Part shown: positions 10,155-18,049 of the stretch, piece after piece
Position numbering within the stretch: the first letter of the stretch is position 1
Layout: every line of letters starts with the position of its first letter
Assembly: GCA_947624435.1 (NCBI GenBank)
Contig: CANQKE010000002.1
Location: 1-64,000 of the forward strand
Origin: an uncultured Ruminiclostridium sp.
GTDB lineage: Bacteria; Bacillota; Clostridia; Oscillospirales; Ruminococcaceae
Length of the DNA: 64,000 nucleotides
Reading direction: 5' to 3'
Program-made: the position numbers and the translations under genes
Notes under the pieces: generated by a model
Database searches by the model: none
Told to the model about the DNA's origin: nothing
Seen by the model: only the letters and a program-made list of their open reading frames with translations

Positions 10155-11005
10155 TATATCAGGTCGATAATTTCGGGCTGTACTCCGGTATCTTCAACGG
10201 TAAATTCGTAATCGTCAAAGCAGGAGGGTTGTTTTATGCCGTCCTTAAGCTTAATTTTTACCGAACGGTGTATCTTCGCGGAGCTTACCTTCGGAGTGCG
10301 GCAGTCATGCTCCCACCAGTATACCCTGCAAACCTCCATACTGCCTTCCGGACGGGCGGAAGAGGCGTCGTTCTCGAAAAGCGTTGTGAGCGCTTCTTTT
10401 ATCTTTTGAGCGTCATCATAGGAAAATCCGGTCTTGTCGGCAAGCTGGCAGTTTATGCTGCCGTTTATAACGTACATGCCGAATGATACTCGGTGCTTCA
10501 TTCCCATTGTGTCGGAGGCTTTTTCATTTTTACCGCCCTCGCTGTTGACGCTTTTTGTTATCTGCATAGAAACGATATCTACCGGTGAAACGCTGACAGC
10601 CTGCTGAACAGAGACCGGACCGCGCACTCCGACCGAAACGGATTCATTTTTGAACGCGAACACCTGACCGAAGCTGCGGACATCTATCCATTCAGCGCAG
10701 GCAGCTTTAGCAAAATCCCCTTGATTGGTGCTTTTGCCCTTGTTTATCTCTTTCAAAACGCTATTGTTAGCGACGCGCTCGGCAAGGCTGCCGCAGCCGT
10801 CGTCACAGCGGTCGTTCGACTGGACGAAAACCCGCTCACCCATATCCTGTAGCCGGTTGCGTATCTTGCGTTTTATGCAGACGTCGGAGATCTCTCCGAG
10901 ACCGGTTATACTTTCGCGCGGACGGTTCCCGTTGAGCGGGTCGCCGTTGGGGTTTGCGTTTGTGGCGGTAACTATCACCTTAAAATCAATTTTGTGTTCA
11001 AGCAT
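10154..11005 (-). CDS. cas7: Cascade backbone subunit Cas7 (Csd2)
   Basis: 283 aa with the Csd2 signature NANPNGDPLNGNRPR near residues 16-30 and a basic RRF-like fold with KRKIRNRL. Several copies coat the spacer part of the crRNA in the type I-C effector. A strong GAGGAGGAA ribosome site precedes the ATG, consistent with the high stoichiometry needed. Only three bases separate it from the cas8c stop. It looks intact. Confidence 0.96.
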   Translation of the reverse strand: MLEHKIDFKVIVTATNANPNGDPLNGNRPRESITGLGEISDVCIKRKIRNRLQDMGERVFVQSNDRCDDGCGSLAERVANNSVLKEINKGKSTNQGDFAKAACAEWIDVRSFGQVFAFKNESVSVGVRGPVSVQQAVSVSPVDIVSMQITKSVNSEGGKNEKASDTMGMKHRVSFGMYVINGSINCQLADKTGFSYDDAQKIKEALTTLFENDASSARPEGSMEVCRVYWWEHDCRTPKVSSAKIHRSVKIKLKDGIKQPSCFDDYEFTVEDTGVQPEIIDLI

Positions 11006-11008
11006 TTT

Positions 11009-11395
11009 TTATTCCTCCTCGGTATTGGTTTTTCTTGATTTGTAAATTTCCGCTGTGAAATGGTGGTATCCCAGCAGATAATTCGGGCTTAATGCGCCGT
11101 CGTTTTCAAATTTCTCGACGGTAAACTTGCCGGCGATCTCTTCGAGCATTCTTTCAAAGCGCAGCCCGGTCTTTCTGCCGTACTCGTTTGTTTTGTCGAG
11201 ATACGGAAGCAGCTTTTCCGCGATTATCTTCCATGTTGTCCACGGACGCTGTGAAAAAGCGCTCCAGTATCTGCGGGCGTTTGTTACGCGGCCGCCGTCG
11301 TTCTTTTCGTAAGTGTTGCTTTCAGCCGCGTCTGCGACTGCGAGCAGGCAGCCGTAAAGGTAGCTGCGGTCGGTTTCATTAGGGTCGTAAGCCAT
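11009..11395 (-). CDS. cas11c: Probable internal Cas11c small subunit, from within cas8c
   Basis: Inside cas8c, an in-frame ATG at 11393-11395 (residue 494 of Cas8c) is preceded by GGAAGGAG with an eight-base gap, an unusually good ribosome site for the middle of a gene. Translation from it gives 128 aa beginning MAYDPNETDRSYLYG and mostly helical in appearance. In studied type I-C systems the small subunit Cas11c is made this way, from an internal start near the 3' end of cas8c, and has about this size. The site is seen directly; its use is inferred. Confidence 0.72.
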   Translation of the reverse strand: MAYDPNETDRSYLYGCLLAVADAAESNTYEKNDGGRVTNARRYWSAFSQRPWTTWKIIAEKLLPYLDKTNEYGRKTGLRFERMLEEIAGKFTVEKFENDGALSPNYLLGYHHFTAEIYKSRKTNTEEE

Positions 11396-12874
11396 AGCTG
11401 TAACTCCTTCCTTTCGGTCAATGTTGAATTTTCGTATCAAACCGCAGGCGGTTTCCACTACCTTGCGGTGATTTTTGGTTTTTTCGTCGTAAGCAAGCGG
11501 TTCGGAGGCTTTCCGGCAAGCCGCTCTTACGATATCTGCGGGCAGCTTTCGCCCTTGCGTGATGCACGGGAGCAGACGGAGAACGAGGTCTTTTTTCAGC
11601 TCTGCCTTACATTCTACAAGCCCTGTTGAGCTTTCCGTACCGTAGACATAATTCGATATTTCGTAAATCGAAAACGAATTTGTTCTGCTGTGTTTTCCGT
11701 AACCTCTGAACACTGCCGTGTCCTCGTGCCATTTAAGAAGATTGTCGTAGAACAGCGAGCCCTGAAGCTCATCGTACAGCGACACGGAAAGTCTGCCGGT
11801 AGTCGCCGCGTCTACGCACATTATCATTACCTTTGAGGAAAACGTCATTTCGTCTTTATTTCCGAAAATGCGCTTTCTCAGCATGTCTTTGTAGCCGTCT
11901 CCGATGTTTATCTTGGGAGCACTGTCGAAAGGATCGTCCTCGTCGAACTCGTCGTCGGGAATACCCTTGCAGCATATATCCGGAAGCTGTTCCATAGTGT
12001 TCGACCAGACTATCATCGTCAGCGAATCGAAATGCAGTCCCTGCCGCGAGATGAGCCATTTTAATGCGCTGTGCATTTTCTGACTGAATTCATAGCTTAC
12101 CGAAAACGCTTCCTTATCGTTTGAAAATCTTCCGCGGTAGGTAAAGTTCTGCGTGTCGTTTGTTGAGATAAGCTTTGCTTTATCCCCGCTGTGCCGTATT
12201 TTTGACGGATGCTTTACCGCGGGAGGAAGCTCCTTTCCCAAGGCATAACACAAGACCGGTTCGCCGAGGGTATCGTTGTAATAGTTGATGTATTTTTCCG
12301 AAAGCTTCTCATTTTTCCATGTTTCGGGTTCGTCTATCCCCTCTATCCTGAATCTTACAAAGCTGTCTTTCTGGTCTATTGTCGCTATTTTGGAATTATC
12401 CAGCATTCCGGTATCGGGATCGACCGACAGCACGCCGCACTCTATAAGATCTCCCATAACAGTGCCTTTACTTATGTAATTGTAAAGAGCATTTACGGCG
12501 GGGTGAGTGTGGATGCTTTCGCTCCAGCTCTTTAGCTGCTCAATGTAAAGAGAGAACTTTTTGGAATTGTCGCTCCCTTTTCCGTCAACATAATTCGGAT
12601 AATCGGCGGCAATATATGGCAGCTTGTCCGCAAACGGCATCGCCGAATCGCCGCTGGTCCTGCCGGCGGAATCCTCCGTTACCTGGATAGGCGTGTTTTT
12701 ACCCTCTTCTTTTGAAAGCTGACGCGCTCCGATAAAATCGCCGTTACTGCTCAGCGCTATCTGTATTTGCGCGTTTGCGGTGGAGTGGGAGATTTTAGGA
12801 AGTCCCTCCTCCCCGTCAAATTCCTTGCCGCACTGAGTTTCGTAAACGTTGTAAAGCTCATTTTCCCAGCTCAT
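11009..12874 (-). CDS. cas8c: Cascade large subunit Cas8c (Csd1)
   Basis: A 621-aa protein in the usual Csd1 size range, starting MSWENELYNVYET. It is the large subunit that recognises the PAM and stabilises the R-loop in type I-C Cascade. I prefer the ATG at 12872-12874 over an in-frame GTG nine bases upstream because GGAGG lies eight bases before the ATG and touches the GTG. It overlaps the 3' end of cas5 by 17 bases. An internal start at residue 494 should yield Cas11c (separate entry). Confidence 0.93.
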   Translation of the reverse strand: MSWENELYNVYETQCGKEFDGEEGLPKISHSTANAQIQIALSSNGDFIGARQLSKEEGKNTPIQVTEDSAGRTSGDSAMPFADKLPYIAADYPNYVDGKGSDNSKKFSLYIEQLKSWSESIHTHPAVNALYNYISKGTVMGDLIECGVLSVDPDTGMLDNSKIATIDQKDSFVRFRIEGIDEPETWKNEKLSEKYINYYNDTLGEPVLCYALGKELPPAVKHPSKIRHSGDKAKLISTNDTQNFTYRGRFSNDKEAFSVSYEFSQKMHSALKWLISRQGLHFDSLTMIVWSNTMEQLPDICCKGIPDDEFDEDDPFDSAPKINIGDGYKDMLRKRIFGNKDEMTFSSKVMIMCVDAATTGRLSVSLYDELQGSLFYDNLLKWHEDTAVFRGYGKHSRTNSFSIYEISNYVYGTESSTGLVECKAELKKDLVLRLLPCITQGRKLPADIVRAACRKASEPLAYDEKTKNHRKVVETACGLIRKFNIDRKEGVTAMAYDPNETDRSYLYGCLLAVADAAESNTYEKNDGGRVTNARRYWSAFSQRPWTTWKIIAEKLLPYLDKTNEYGRKTGLRFERMLEEIAGKFTVEKFENDGALSPNYLLGYHHFTAEIYKSRKTNTEEE

Positions 12875-13628
12875 CTGTTCCACCTCCGAAAAATTCGGAC
12901 AAGCCTTCTTCCTCTAGCCCCGTAAAGTTATCGGTATCTTTTCCGAACGGCTTTATCGCCTGCGGTTTGATATGGCGCTTTATCGTGCAATCCTTCGGCG
13001 GGATAAAATCAATAACCCCGTTTACCATGACCGGATTCCAAAAGCGTACCGTAAGCTGTCCCTTGTCCTCCTCGTTTTCTGCTTCGTCGGCGTAGGTTAT
13101 GCCATGGTACATAAGGCTGTAAGGAATCTCTCCCTTACCGTCGTAAAATCCACCGCCCTCTCCGAATTTACACGGCTCAACATAGCCCTGACATTCGCGC
13201 GTACCTAAGAAGATATCACGCCGCCCGCCGCGCTCTATCATTCTTCTGGCGATGGACAAATGTTTTCCGGCGTCGCGGTCGCAGGCTAGCTCGGGGCGGT
13301 TGTAGTTCCACTCGAAATGCGCCTTTACCTGATAGCAGACGTCGTCAAGGTAAGTATAATACGCAAGGTCGTTGCTGCCGTCATTGTATTTGATAGGACG
13401 GACGCCCCTGCGAACCGTTTTTATCTGGTTCATAACACGCACCTTGTCTATTATCCACGTGATGGTCGGTTTCCAATAGGTGCTGTGAAGCACGCCTTTA
13501 ATCGCCTCGTAAGTCGGTATCATGTAAGTACATCGCTCGCCGCCGACCTTTGTAAGAATATCGGTAAACAACGCCGATTCACCGCTCACCTGAAATTCTA
13601 CGCCCCATTCTCCACTGCTTTTTTCCAC
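12858..13628 (-). CDS. cas5c: Cas5c (Cas5d) crRNA-processing nuclease
   Basis: 256 aa from a GTG at 13626-13628, preceded by AAAGGAG seven bases upstream and 13 bases after the cas3 stop. An in-frame ATG at 13667 would overlap cas3 and lacks a ribosome site. Type I-C has no Cas6; Cas5c cuts the pre-crRNA. The expected catalytic GKH motif is present (K122, H123 in AGKHLSIARRMIERG), as are Y40 in PTYEAIKG and the conserved FLGTREC segment. The enzyme should cut at the base of the repeat hairpin. Confidence 0.94.
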   Translation of the reverse strand: MEKSSGEWGVEFQVSGESALFTDILTKVGGERCTYMIPTYEAIKGVLHSTYWKPTITWIIDKVRVMNQIKTVRRGVRPIKYNDGSNDLAYYTYLDDVCYQVKAHFEWNYNRPELACDRDAGKHLSIARRMIERGGRRDIFLGTRECQGYVEPCKFGEGGGFYDGKGEIPYSLMYHGITYADEAENEEDKGQLTVRFWNPVMVNGVIDFIPPKDCTIKRHIKPQAIKPFGKDTDNFTGLEEEGLSEFFGGGTDELGK

Positions 13629-13641
13629 AGTATCACTCCTT

Positions 13642-15987
13642 TCAAATATTAAGAAATTCTCTTTCACACGGGTCTTCGGTTATCCCGAATTCCTCGCTGT
13701 AATACCTTTTTTCAAGTGCATATGCTTTGCAGGCGAGTTCATATATCCCGCCGCTTTCGCATAGCTTTTTGAACAAATTCGGATAGACGTTCACGGTATA
13801 TTTCTGCGCTAAACGGAGCAGTTTTGTCTGCTCGGCAAATGTTATATCGGAATTCAGTCCGGCTATTATATTCTTTGCCTCGTCGTTGTACGGGACTATC
13901 ACGCCGACCGTTCCGTCCGGTATCACCTCAAACAAGCCGCCTGCCGTCTTAAACGCCTGAGCGCAGTTTTTCAGATTTTTATTTTCCGACAGCTCAAACC
14001 ACTTTTTGTTTTCGGAAAGGAAGTCCAAAAGATTTCCATCCGGCTTTTCGGTATTGTAGAACAATTTATTTGAGCTTGTCCGGTACAGCTCGGTAAAATA
14101 TGCCTCCATAGCTTCAACGCCTATCAGATCGGAGAAATTCTCGCTTTTAAGCATTGATATCGAGATATCCTGTGCCGCGGCTATCTCCGGCAGTCCCGAA
14201 AGATTTTCACCGCGCAGATTCATAAGATATACCGGACGCACTTCGCCGCATTCGCCGCTTCGGTTGCAGCGTCCGGCGGCTTGGACCGCGTTGTCCATGC
14301 CCGCGATTATCCTTACGACGCAGCCGAACGATATATCCACGCCCGCCTCTATAAGCTGAGTGGTAACGCATATCGTTTCAAAATTGTTATCGCGCAGCTC
14401 TTTGATGATCCGCGTTCGGTGTTCGGGGCACATATTCGTGCTTAAATGCACTGTTTTTGCGCTTGAACATTCCTTCAGCAGACCGAACAGCTCTTTAGCC
14501 TCGGCTTTGGTGTTTACCACCAGCAAAAGACTGCCGAATTCCTTTTGCTTTTCAGTGCAAAACCGCGCTGTTTCTTCGGTGGTATAGCCTTCGGAACGGA
14601 ACAGGTCTGCAATTTCCACCCGTTTGAAAATTTCAAAATCCTCTTTTGTATCACCGGTGATATTCGGCGTGTTTTTATCCAGCAGCAGCGGGAATTTATC
14701 CAGTTTGTCAAAAGGCGGCTGAGTCGCGGTGCAAAGCACGACAGTCGCACTGCATACCGTGGATAAAAAGTTCATAGCAAGGTTGAAGATATAAACGCAT
14801 TTTATCGGCAGCGACTGGACTTCATCTATTATAAGCACCGACCTTGTCAGCCTGTGCATACGCCGTACATCGGTAGTTTTACCCGAGAAAAGAGCGTTCA
14901 GCAGCTGCACCATCGTTGTCGCGATAACCGGGCTGTCCCATTTCTCACTGCGCAGCTCATATTCATGTAATTCCTGCTCGTCGTCGATAATTTGCGATAT
15001 GTGGTTTGAGTGATGCTCAAGAAAATTTTCCTCCCCCGCTATCTTCCGAAATTCGTCCGCGTTTTGCTCGAGTATAGACAAAAACGGCGCGGTGTAAACT
15101 ATCCTTTCTTTGCCGTGCTTTTTGCAATACTCTATCGCAAATCGCAGCGACGAAAGCGTTTTCCCGCCGCCGGTAGGAACGATGAGTTTAGTGATCCCGA
15201 CCGTATTTGCGGCGGCGTTTTTACAGCGTTCGGAAATATCTTTCCTGCGAATAGAAATGCTGTCGGTAAGTCCGTCGAACTTTGCGAGCCGTCTATCCAT
15301 CTGCGTTTGCATATTATCAAGAATCGCGGAAAAATCATATTCGATCTCGGTCTTTTCGTCCGAGCAGAAATCCGCGGTGTCTATCCTGTCCGCGTCGATA
15401 AGGACAGATTCGGCAAGCCTTTCAAACATTCCCATATAAAAGGCAAACGCCTGCTTGCGCCGCTGTTCGGGAATGTTCATCGTGAGATCGATAAGCGATT
15501 CTCTTACCCTTTTGTACTCCTCGGCGGCTTTTTTCAGCATTTCATCGGTAATTTCCAGCTCGGGAAACTGTTTAAGATTGTTTATTATCTCCTCGTAATT
15601 ATCCGTTTTTCCCGTTAGCCTTGAATAATTATCCCTGCCCTCATCGTCCACCCAATCCTTAAGTCCGTGGTGTGACAGGATAACCCGCCCGATAAATCTG
15701 CCGACAGCGCTCAAGCTTTTGTCATTTTTGGTAAGCTCCCGTATGTACTTTGCTCCAGCGAAGCTGTGGTCGATCTCTCCGCGGCGGCAATTGTTTTCCC
15801 CGCGGATATATTCGTTGAATTTTTTAATAAGCTTTCCGATGTCATGCAGCAAACCCAGTATCTCGCAAATGAACGGTATACCTATGGCCAGTCCGAATTT
15901 TCGCGCTAATACGGAAACGTTTTTACAGTGCTCGGCGACTGTCTGTACCCGGTCGTCTTTCTGACGTATATGCGCCGCAAATTTCAT
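13642..15987 (-). CDS. cas3: Cas3 HD nuclease-helicase
   Basis: 781 aa. The N-terminal HD domain shows H48-D49 in LLHDIGK and HH at 106-107. The superfamily-2 helicase shows PTGGGKT (motif I), IIDEVQ in the DEAH-box position, a motif V segment TQLIEAGVDI, and QAAGRCNRSG (motif VI). It unwinds and degrades target DNA recruited by Cascade. I start it at the ATG at 15985-15987 because AGGAGGAAAGCAGC precedes it; a longer frame to 16062 would run into the promoter palindrome. It is the first gene of the operon. Confidence 0.96.
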   Translation of the reverse strand: MKFAAHIRQKDDRVQTVAEHCKNVSVLARKFGLAIGIPFICEILGLLHDIGKLIKKFNEYIRGENNCRRGEIDHSFAGAKYIRELTKNDKSLSAVGRFIGRVILSHHGLKDWVDDEGRDNYSRLTGKTDNYEEIINNLKQFPELEITDEMLKKAAEEYKRVRESLIDLTMNIPEQRRKQAFAFYMGMFERLAESVLIDADRIDTADFCSDEKTEIEYDFSAILDNMQTQMDRRLAKFDGLTDSISIRRKDISERCKNAAANTVGITKLIVPTGGGKTLSSLRFAIEYCKKHGKERIVYTAPFLSILEQNADEFRKIAGEENFLEHHSNHISQIIDDEQELHEYELRSEKWDSPVIATTMVQLLNALFSGKTTDVRRMHRLTRSVLIIDEVQSLPIKCVYIFNLAMNFLSTVCSATVVLCTATQPPFDKLDKFPLLLDKNTPNITGDTKEDFEIFKRVEIADLFRSEGYTTEETARFCTEKQKEFGSLLLVVNTKAEAKELFGLLKECSSAKTVHLSTNMCPEHRTRIIKELRDNNFETICVTTQLIEAGVDISFGCVVRIIAGMDNAVQAAGRCNRSGECGEVRPVYLMNLRGENLSGLPEIAAAQDISISMLKSENFSDLIGVEAMEAYFTELYRTSSNKLFYNTEKPDGNLLDFLSENKKWFELSENKNLKNCAQAFKTAGGLFEVIPDGTVGVIVPYNDEAKNIIAGLNSDITFAEQTKLLRLAQKYTVNVYPNLFKKLCESGGIYELACKAYALEKRYYSEEFGITEDPCEREFLNI

Positions 15988-16039
15988 GCTGCTTTCCTCC
16001 TCGTTGCCGGCCGCTGCGCCGTTCCGGTTTCTTTTTCTT

Positions 16040-16071
16040 ATTATAACATACTTTTTGTACAATAAAAAGTA
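16040..16071 (-). promoter_or_regulatory. cas operon promoter with operator-like inverted repeat
   Basis: On the minus strand TATAAT (16040-16045) lies about 50 bases before the cas3 start. A perfect inverted repeat, TACTTTTT (16049-16056), seven bases and AAAAAGTA (16064-16071), covers the spacer and the expected -35 position, where only a poor TTTTTA is found. A further copy of CTTTTTGTA starts at 16081. The arrangement suggests a repressor or activator site controlling the cas genes. The regulator is unknown. Confidence 0.6.
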
Positions 16072-16089
16072 CAGAGATGACTTTTTGTA

Positions 16090-16303
16090 AAATTTTTCTC
16101 CGATATCCGGAATTTTACTTCACATATATTTATTATATCGTTTTCAATGTTATATTTCAAGTATATATTCAAAACCCGCGCAAATACTCTCCTATGAATC
16201 ATATAGTATAAGCAAGAGTAAAGCTGCTCTACGCTTACTTTCCGAAATCCAATTTTTGTATATTATCCACAAATCCGGCAAATTATTTTAATCAAATTGA
16301 CTA
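16090..16303. other. Divergent intergenic region, no gene seen
   Basis: AT-rich spacer between the leftward cas promoter and the rightward promoter of the first binding protein. I see no open frame with a ribosome site and no strong hairpin with a T-run. A weak imperfect stem (AGTAAAGC and GCTTACT near 16212-16240) is the only structure noticed. Confidence 0.5.
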
Positions 16304-16361
16304 TTGATATTTTCAAACGATTATGGTAAAATAATATACATAAGGCGTGTAAACGATTACA
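16304..16361 (+). promoter_or_regulatory. Promoter plus cre/LacI-type operator
   Basis: TTGATA (16304-16309), 17 bases and TAAAAT (16327-16332) make a good sigma-A promoter. Just downstream, TGTAAACGATTACA (16348-16361) fits the catabolite-responsive consensus TGWAANCGNTNWCA at every position and is also the form of LacI/GalR operators. It lies at about +10, where a bound repressor would block transcription. Sugar-responsive or CcpA-type repression of the binding-protein gene is inferred. Confidence 0.75.
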
Positions 16362-16392
16362 CGAAGCTACTCGAATAATCGGAGGTACAACA

Positions 16393-17859
16393 ATGAAATT
16401 AAAAAGAGGCATTGCATTTTTCCTCGCGGCAAGCGCATTAGTTTCCCTATCCGCTTGCTCGTCGGGTACGACGACGGAATCGGCTTCAACTGCTGCAAGC
16501 TCAGACGAATCGTCGATAGACGACGATATCCGCAATCCCGTTGACGTCAGCGATCTCAGCTTAGGCGGCTTAAGTGAAGCGGAGGATATAGAGCCGGCAG
16601 AATTGACCTATCTCGGCAGTTATAATATAACCACCGCCGGAGACGTCAAGCCCGCATACAAATACTTTAATGAAAACTACGACTGCACTATCAAATGCAC
16701 CATCGTAGGCTCGGCGGCGATCACTTCCAGATTGACGACGGCTATAGCGTCCGGTGAATCGCCCGATCTCATCGACTATACCGAAAACGTCTTTCCTCTT
16801 ATGATGTCCAAATCCATGCTTACTCCGCTTGAGGATTACATGGACCTCAGCGCGCCTCAGTGGGCGGGTCTTGAAAGCTATATCAATAAGTATAAATGGG
16901 GCGGCCATAACTATTACTACCCGTGGTCATACAATGTATCCCCGATATTCCTTATGTATAACAGAGGTCTGTTCTCGGAGCTGCATATAGACGACCCCAA
17001 GGATCTTTATGATTCCGGCGATTGGGATTGGGATTCATTTAAGAAGTGTATCCAGGACTTTATGGACAGCGACCCGGACGGAAAGCGTCAGGGACTTTAC
17101 GGGTATACCGCTACCGCTATGTTTGATTCTACCGGCGTTCCGCTTATCGAGATCGGCGAAGACGGTATGCTTAAATCCAACCTTGTAAACCCGAATATTG
17201 AGCGTGCCGCAAACTTCCTCCAGGATCTTAAGAGAGAGGGTCTTGCGCTTTATCCCGAGGGAGATTATATGAATGTTGACGAAGAACCGCTGGTAGAGGG
17301 GCTGTCGGCGTTCCAGGCAATGGGCGAATGGAAATTCGCGGGTTATGCGCAGCGTATGGAGGAGGATCCCTCGCTGGATTTCTTCCTTGTTCCCTTCCCC
17401 AGAGACCCTCAGGCAGATGAGTATTATATCTCAATGTCCACTTTCGGTTATATGGTACCGGCAAACGCTCAGCATGTCGAGCAGGCCGCCGTGTTTATAA
17501 ATTGCTGCCGACTCAGTAAGACCGATGAGGCGCTTATCGAAACCACAAAAGACAGCATTATGGTGGATAAGCATTACAACGAGGAGCAGTACGAATTTAT
17601 CCTCGGCTTCCAGCAGATAGAAAATTATCACCCGGTAGTAGACGAGCCTTACGGAATGGACGACACCACCGCGGAGCTTCTCAGACAGATGATAGACAAC
17701 GTGGTATTCCAGTCAGGTGACGAAACGCTTAACGGCAAGAGCTGGACTCAGATGAGAGAAGAAAACAGCGCCGTTATAGACGCTCAGGTAGCATATTATA
17801 ACGATCTTATCGCGAATAAGAACGGCGTTGCTCCGAGCGATGACACTTCCGAAGCATAA
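16393..17859 (+). CDS. Sugar ABC-transporter substrate-binding lipoprotein (family 1)
   Basis: 488 aa. A type II signal peptide ends in LVSLSAC (C22), followed by a Ser/Thr/Asp-rich linker and an extracellular solute-binding fold. Typical features of family-1 carbohydrate-binding proteins include a GESPDLIDY-type segment and the DWDWDSFK motif near residue 215. It should capture an oligosaccharide or sugar outside the membrane and pass it to an MalFG-like permease. No permease gene lies nearby, so the partners must be elsewhere. It is closely similar along its length to the next gene. The operator upstream suggests sugar control. The substrate is not readable from sequence. Confidence 0.88.
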   Translation: MKLKRGIAFFLAASALVSLSACSSGTTTESASTAASSDESSIDDDIRNPVDVSDLSLGGLSEAEDIEPAELTYLGSYNITTAGDVKPAYKYFNENYDCTIKCTIVGSAAITSRLTTAIASGESPDLIDYTENVFPLMMSKSMLTPLEDYMDLSAPQWAGLESYINKYKWGGHNYYYPWSYNVSPIFLMYNRGLFSELHIDDPKDLYDSGDWDWDSFKKCIQDFMDSDPDGKRQGLYGYTATAMFDSTGVPLIEIGEDGMLKSNLVNPNIERAANFLQDLKREGLALYPEGDYMNVDEEPLVEGLSAFQAMGEWKFAGYAQRMEEDPSLDFFLVPFPRDPQADEYYISMSTFGYMVPANAQHVEQAAVFINCCRLSKTDEALIETTKDSIMVDKHYNEEQYEFILGFQQIENYHPVVDEPYGMDDTTAELLRQMIDNVVFQSGDETLNGKSWTQMREENSAVIDAQVAYYNDLIANKNGVAPSDDTSEA

Positions 17860-17877
17860 AAGCATAAATACGATCAT

Positions 17878-17915
17878 AAACAGAGGGGAGAAAATTCTTC
17901 CCTCTGTTTATTTAT
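17878..17915 (+). terminator. Rho-independent terminator
   Basis: AAACAGAGGG (17878-17887) pairs with CCCTCTGTTT (17900-17909), followed by a T-rich tail. It lies 18 bases after the first binding-protein gene and separates its transcript from the paralogue. Confidence 0.85.
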
Positions 17916-17963
17916 TATGTATTATGCACAAAATAAAGGCGGGTTTTTTAGCTATAATGTTTA

Positions 17964-17992
17964 TTGAACAGGTCAGCTGATTATGATAAAAT
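17964..17992 (+). promoter_or_regulatory. Promoter of the second binding-protein gene
   Basis: TTGAAC (17964-17969), 17 bases, TAAAAT (17987-17992). Unlike the first paralogue, no TGTAAnCGnTTACA operator is seen here, so the two genes may be controlled differently. Confidence 0.6.
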
Positions 17993-18049
17993 ATTTATAT
18001 GAAATGCTTAAAATAGGAGCTTTTTATCAAATTAAAACGGAGGATTAAG

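Noticed and set aside
15988-16062. Longer N terminus for cas3
   Set aside because: It would cover the promoter -10 box and palindrome, while a strong AGGAGG lies before the ATG at 15987.
305-16062. Self-targeting spacers or an anti-CRISPR signature
   Set aside because: No spacer was found by eye to match sequence elsewhere in the window; a genome-wide search is needed to say more.
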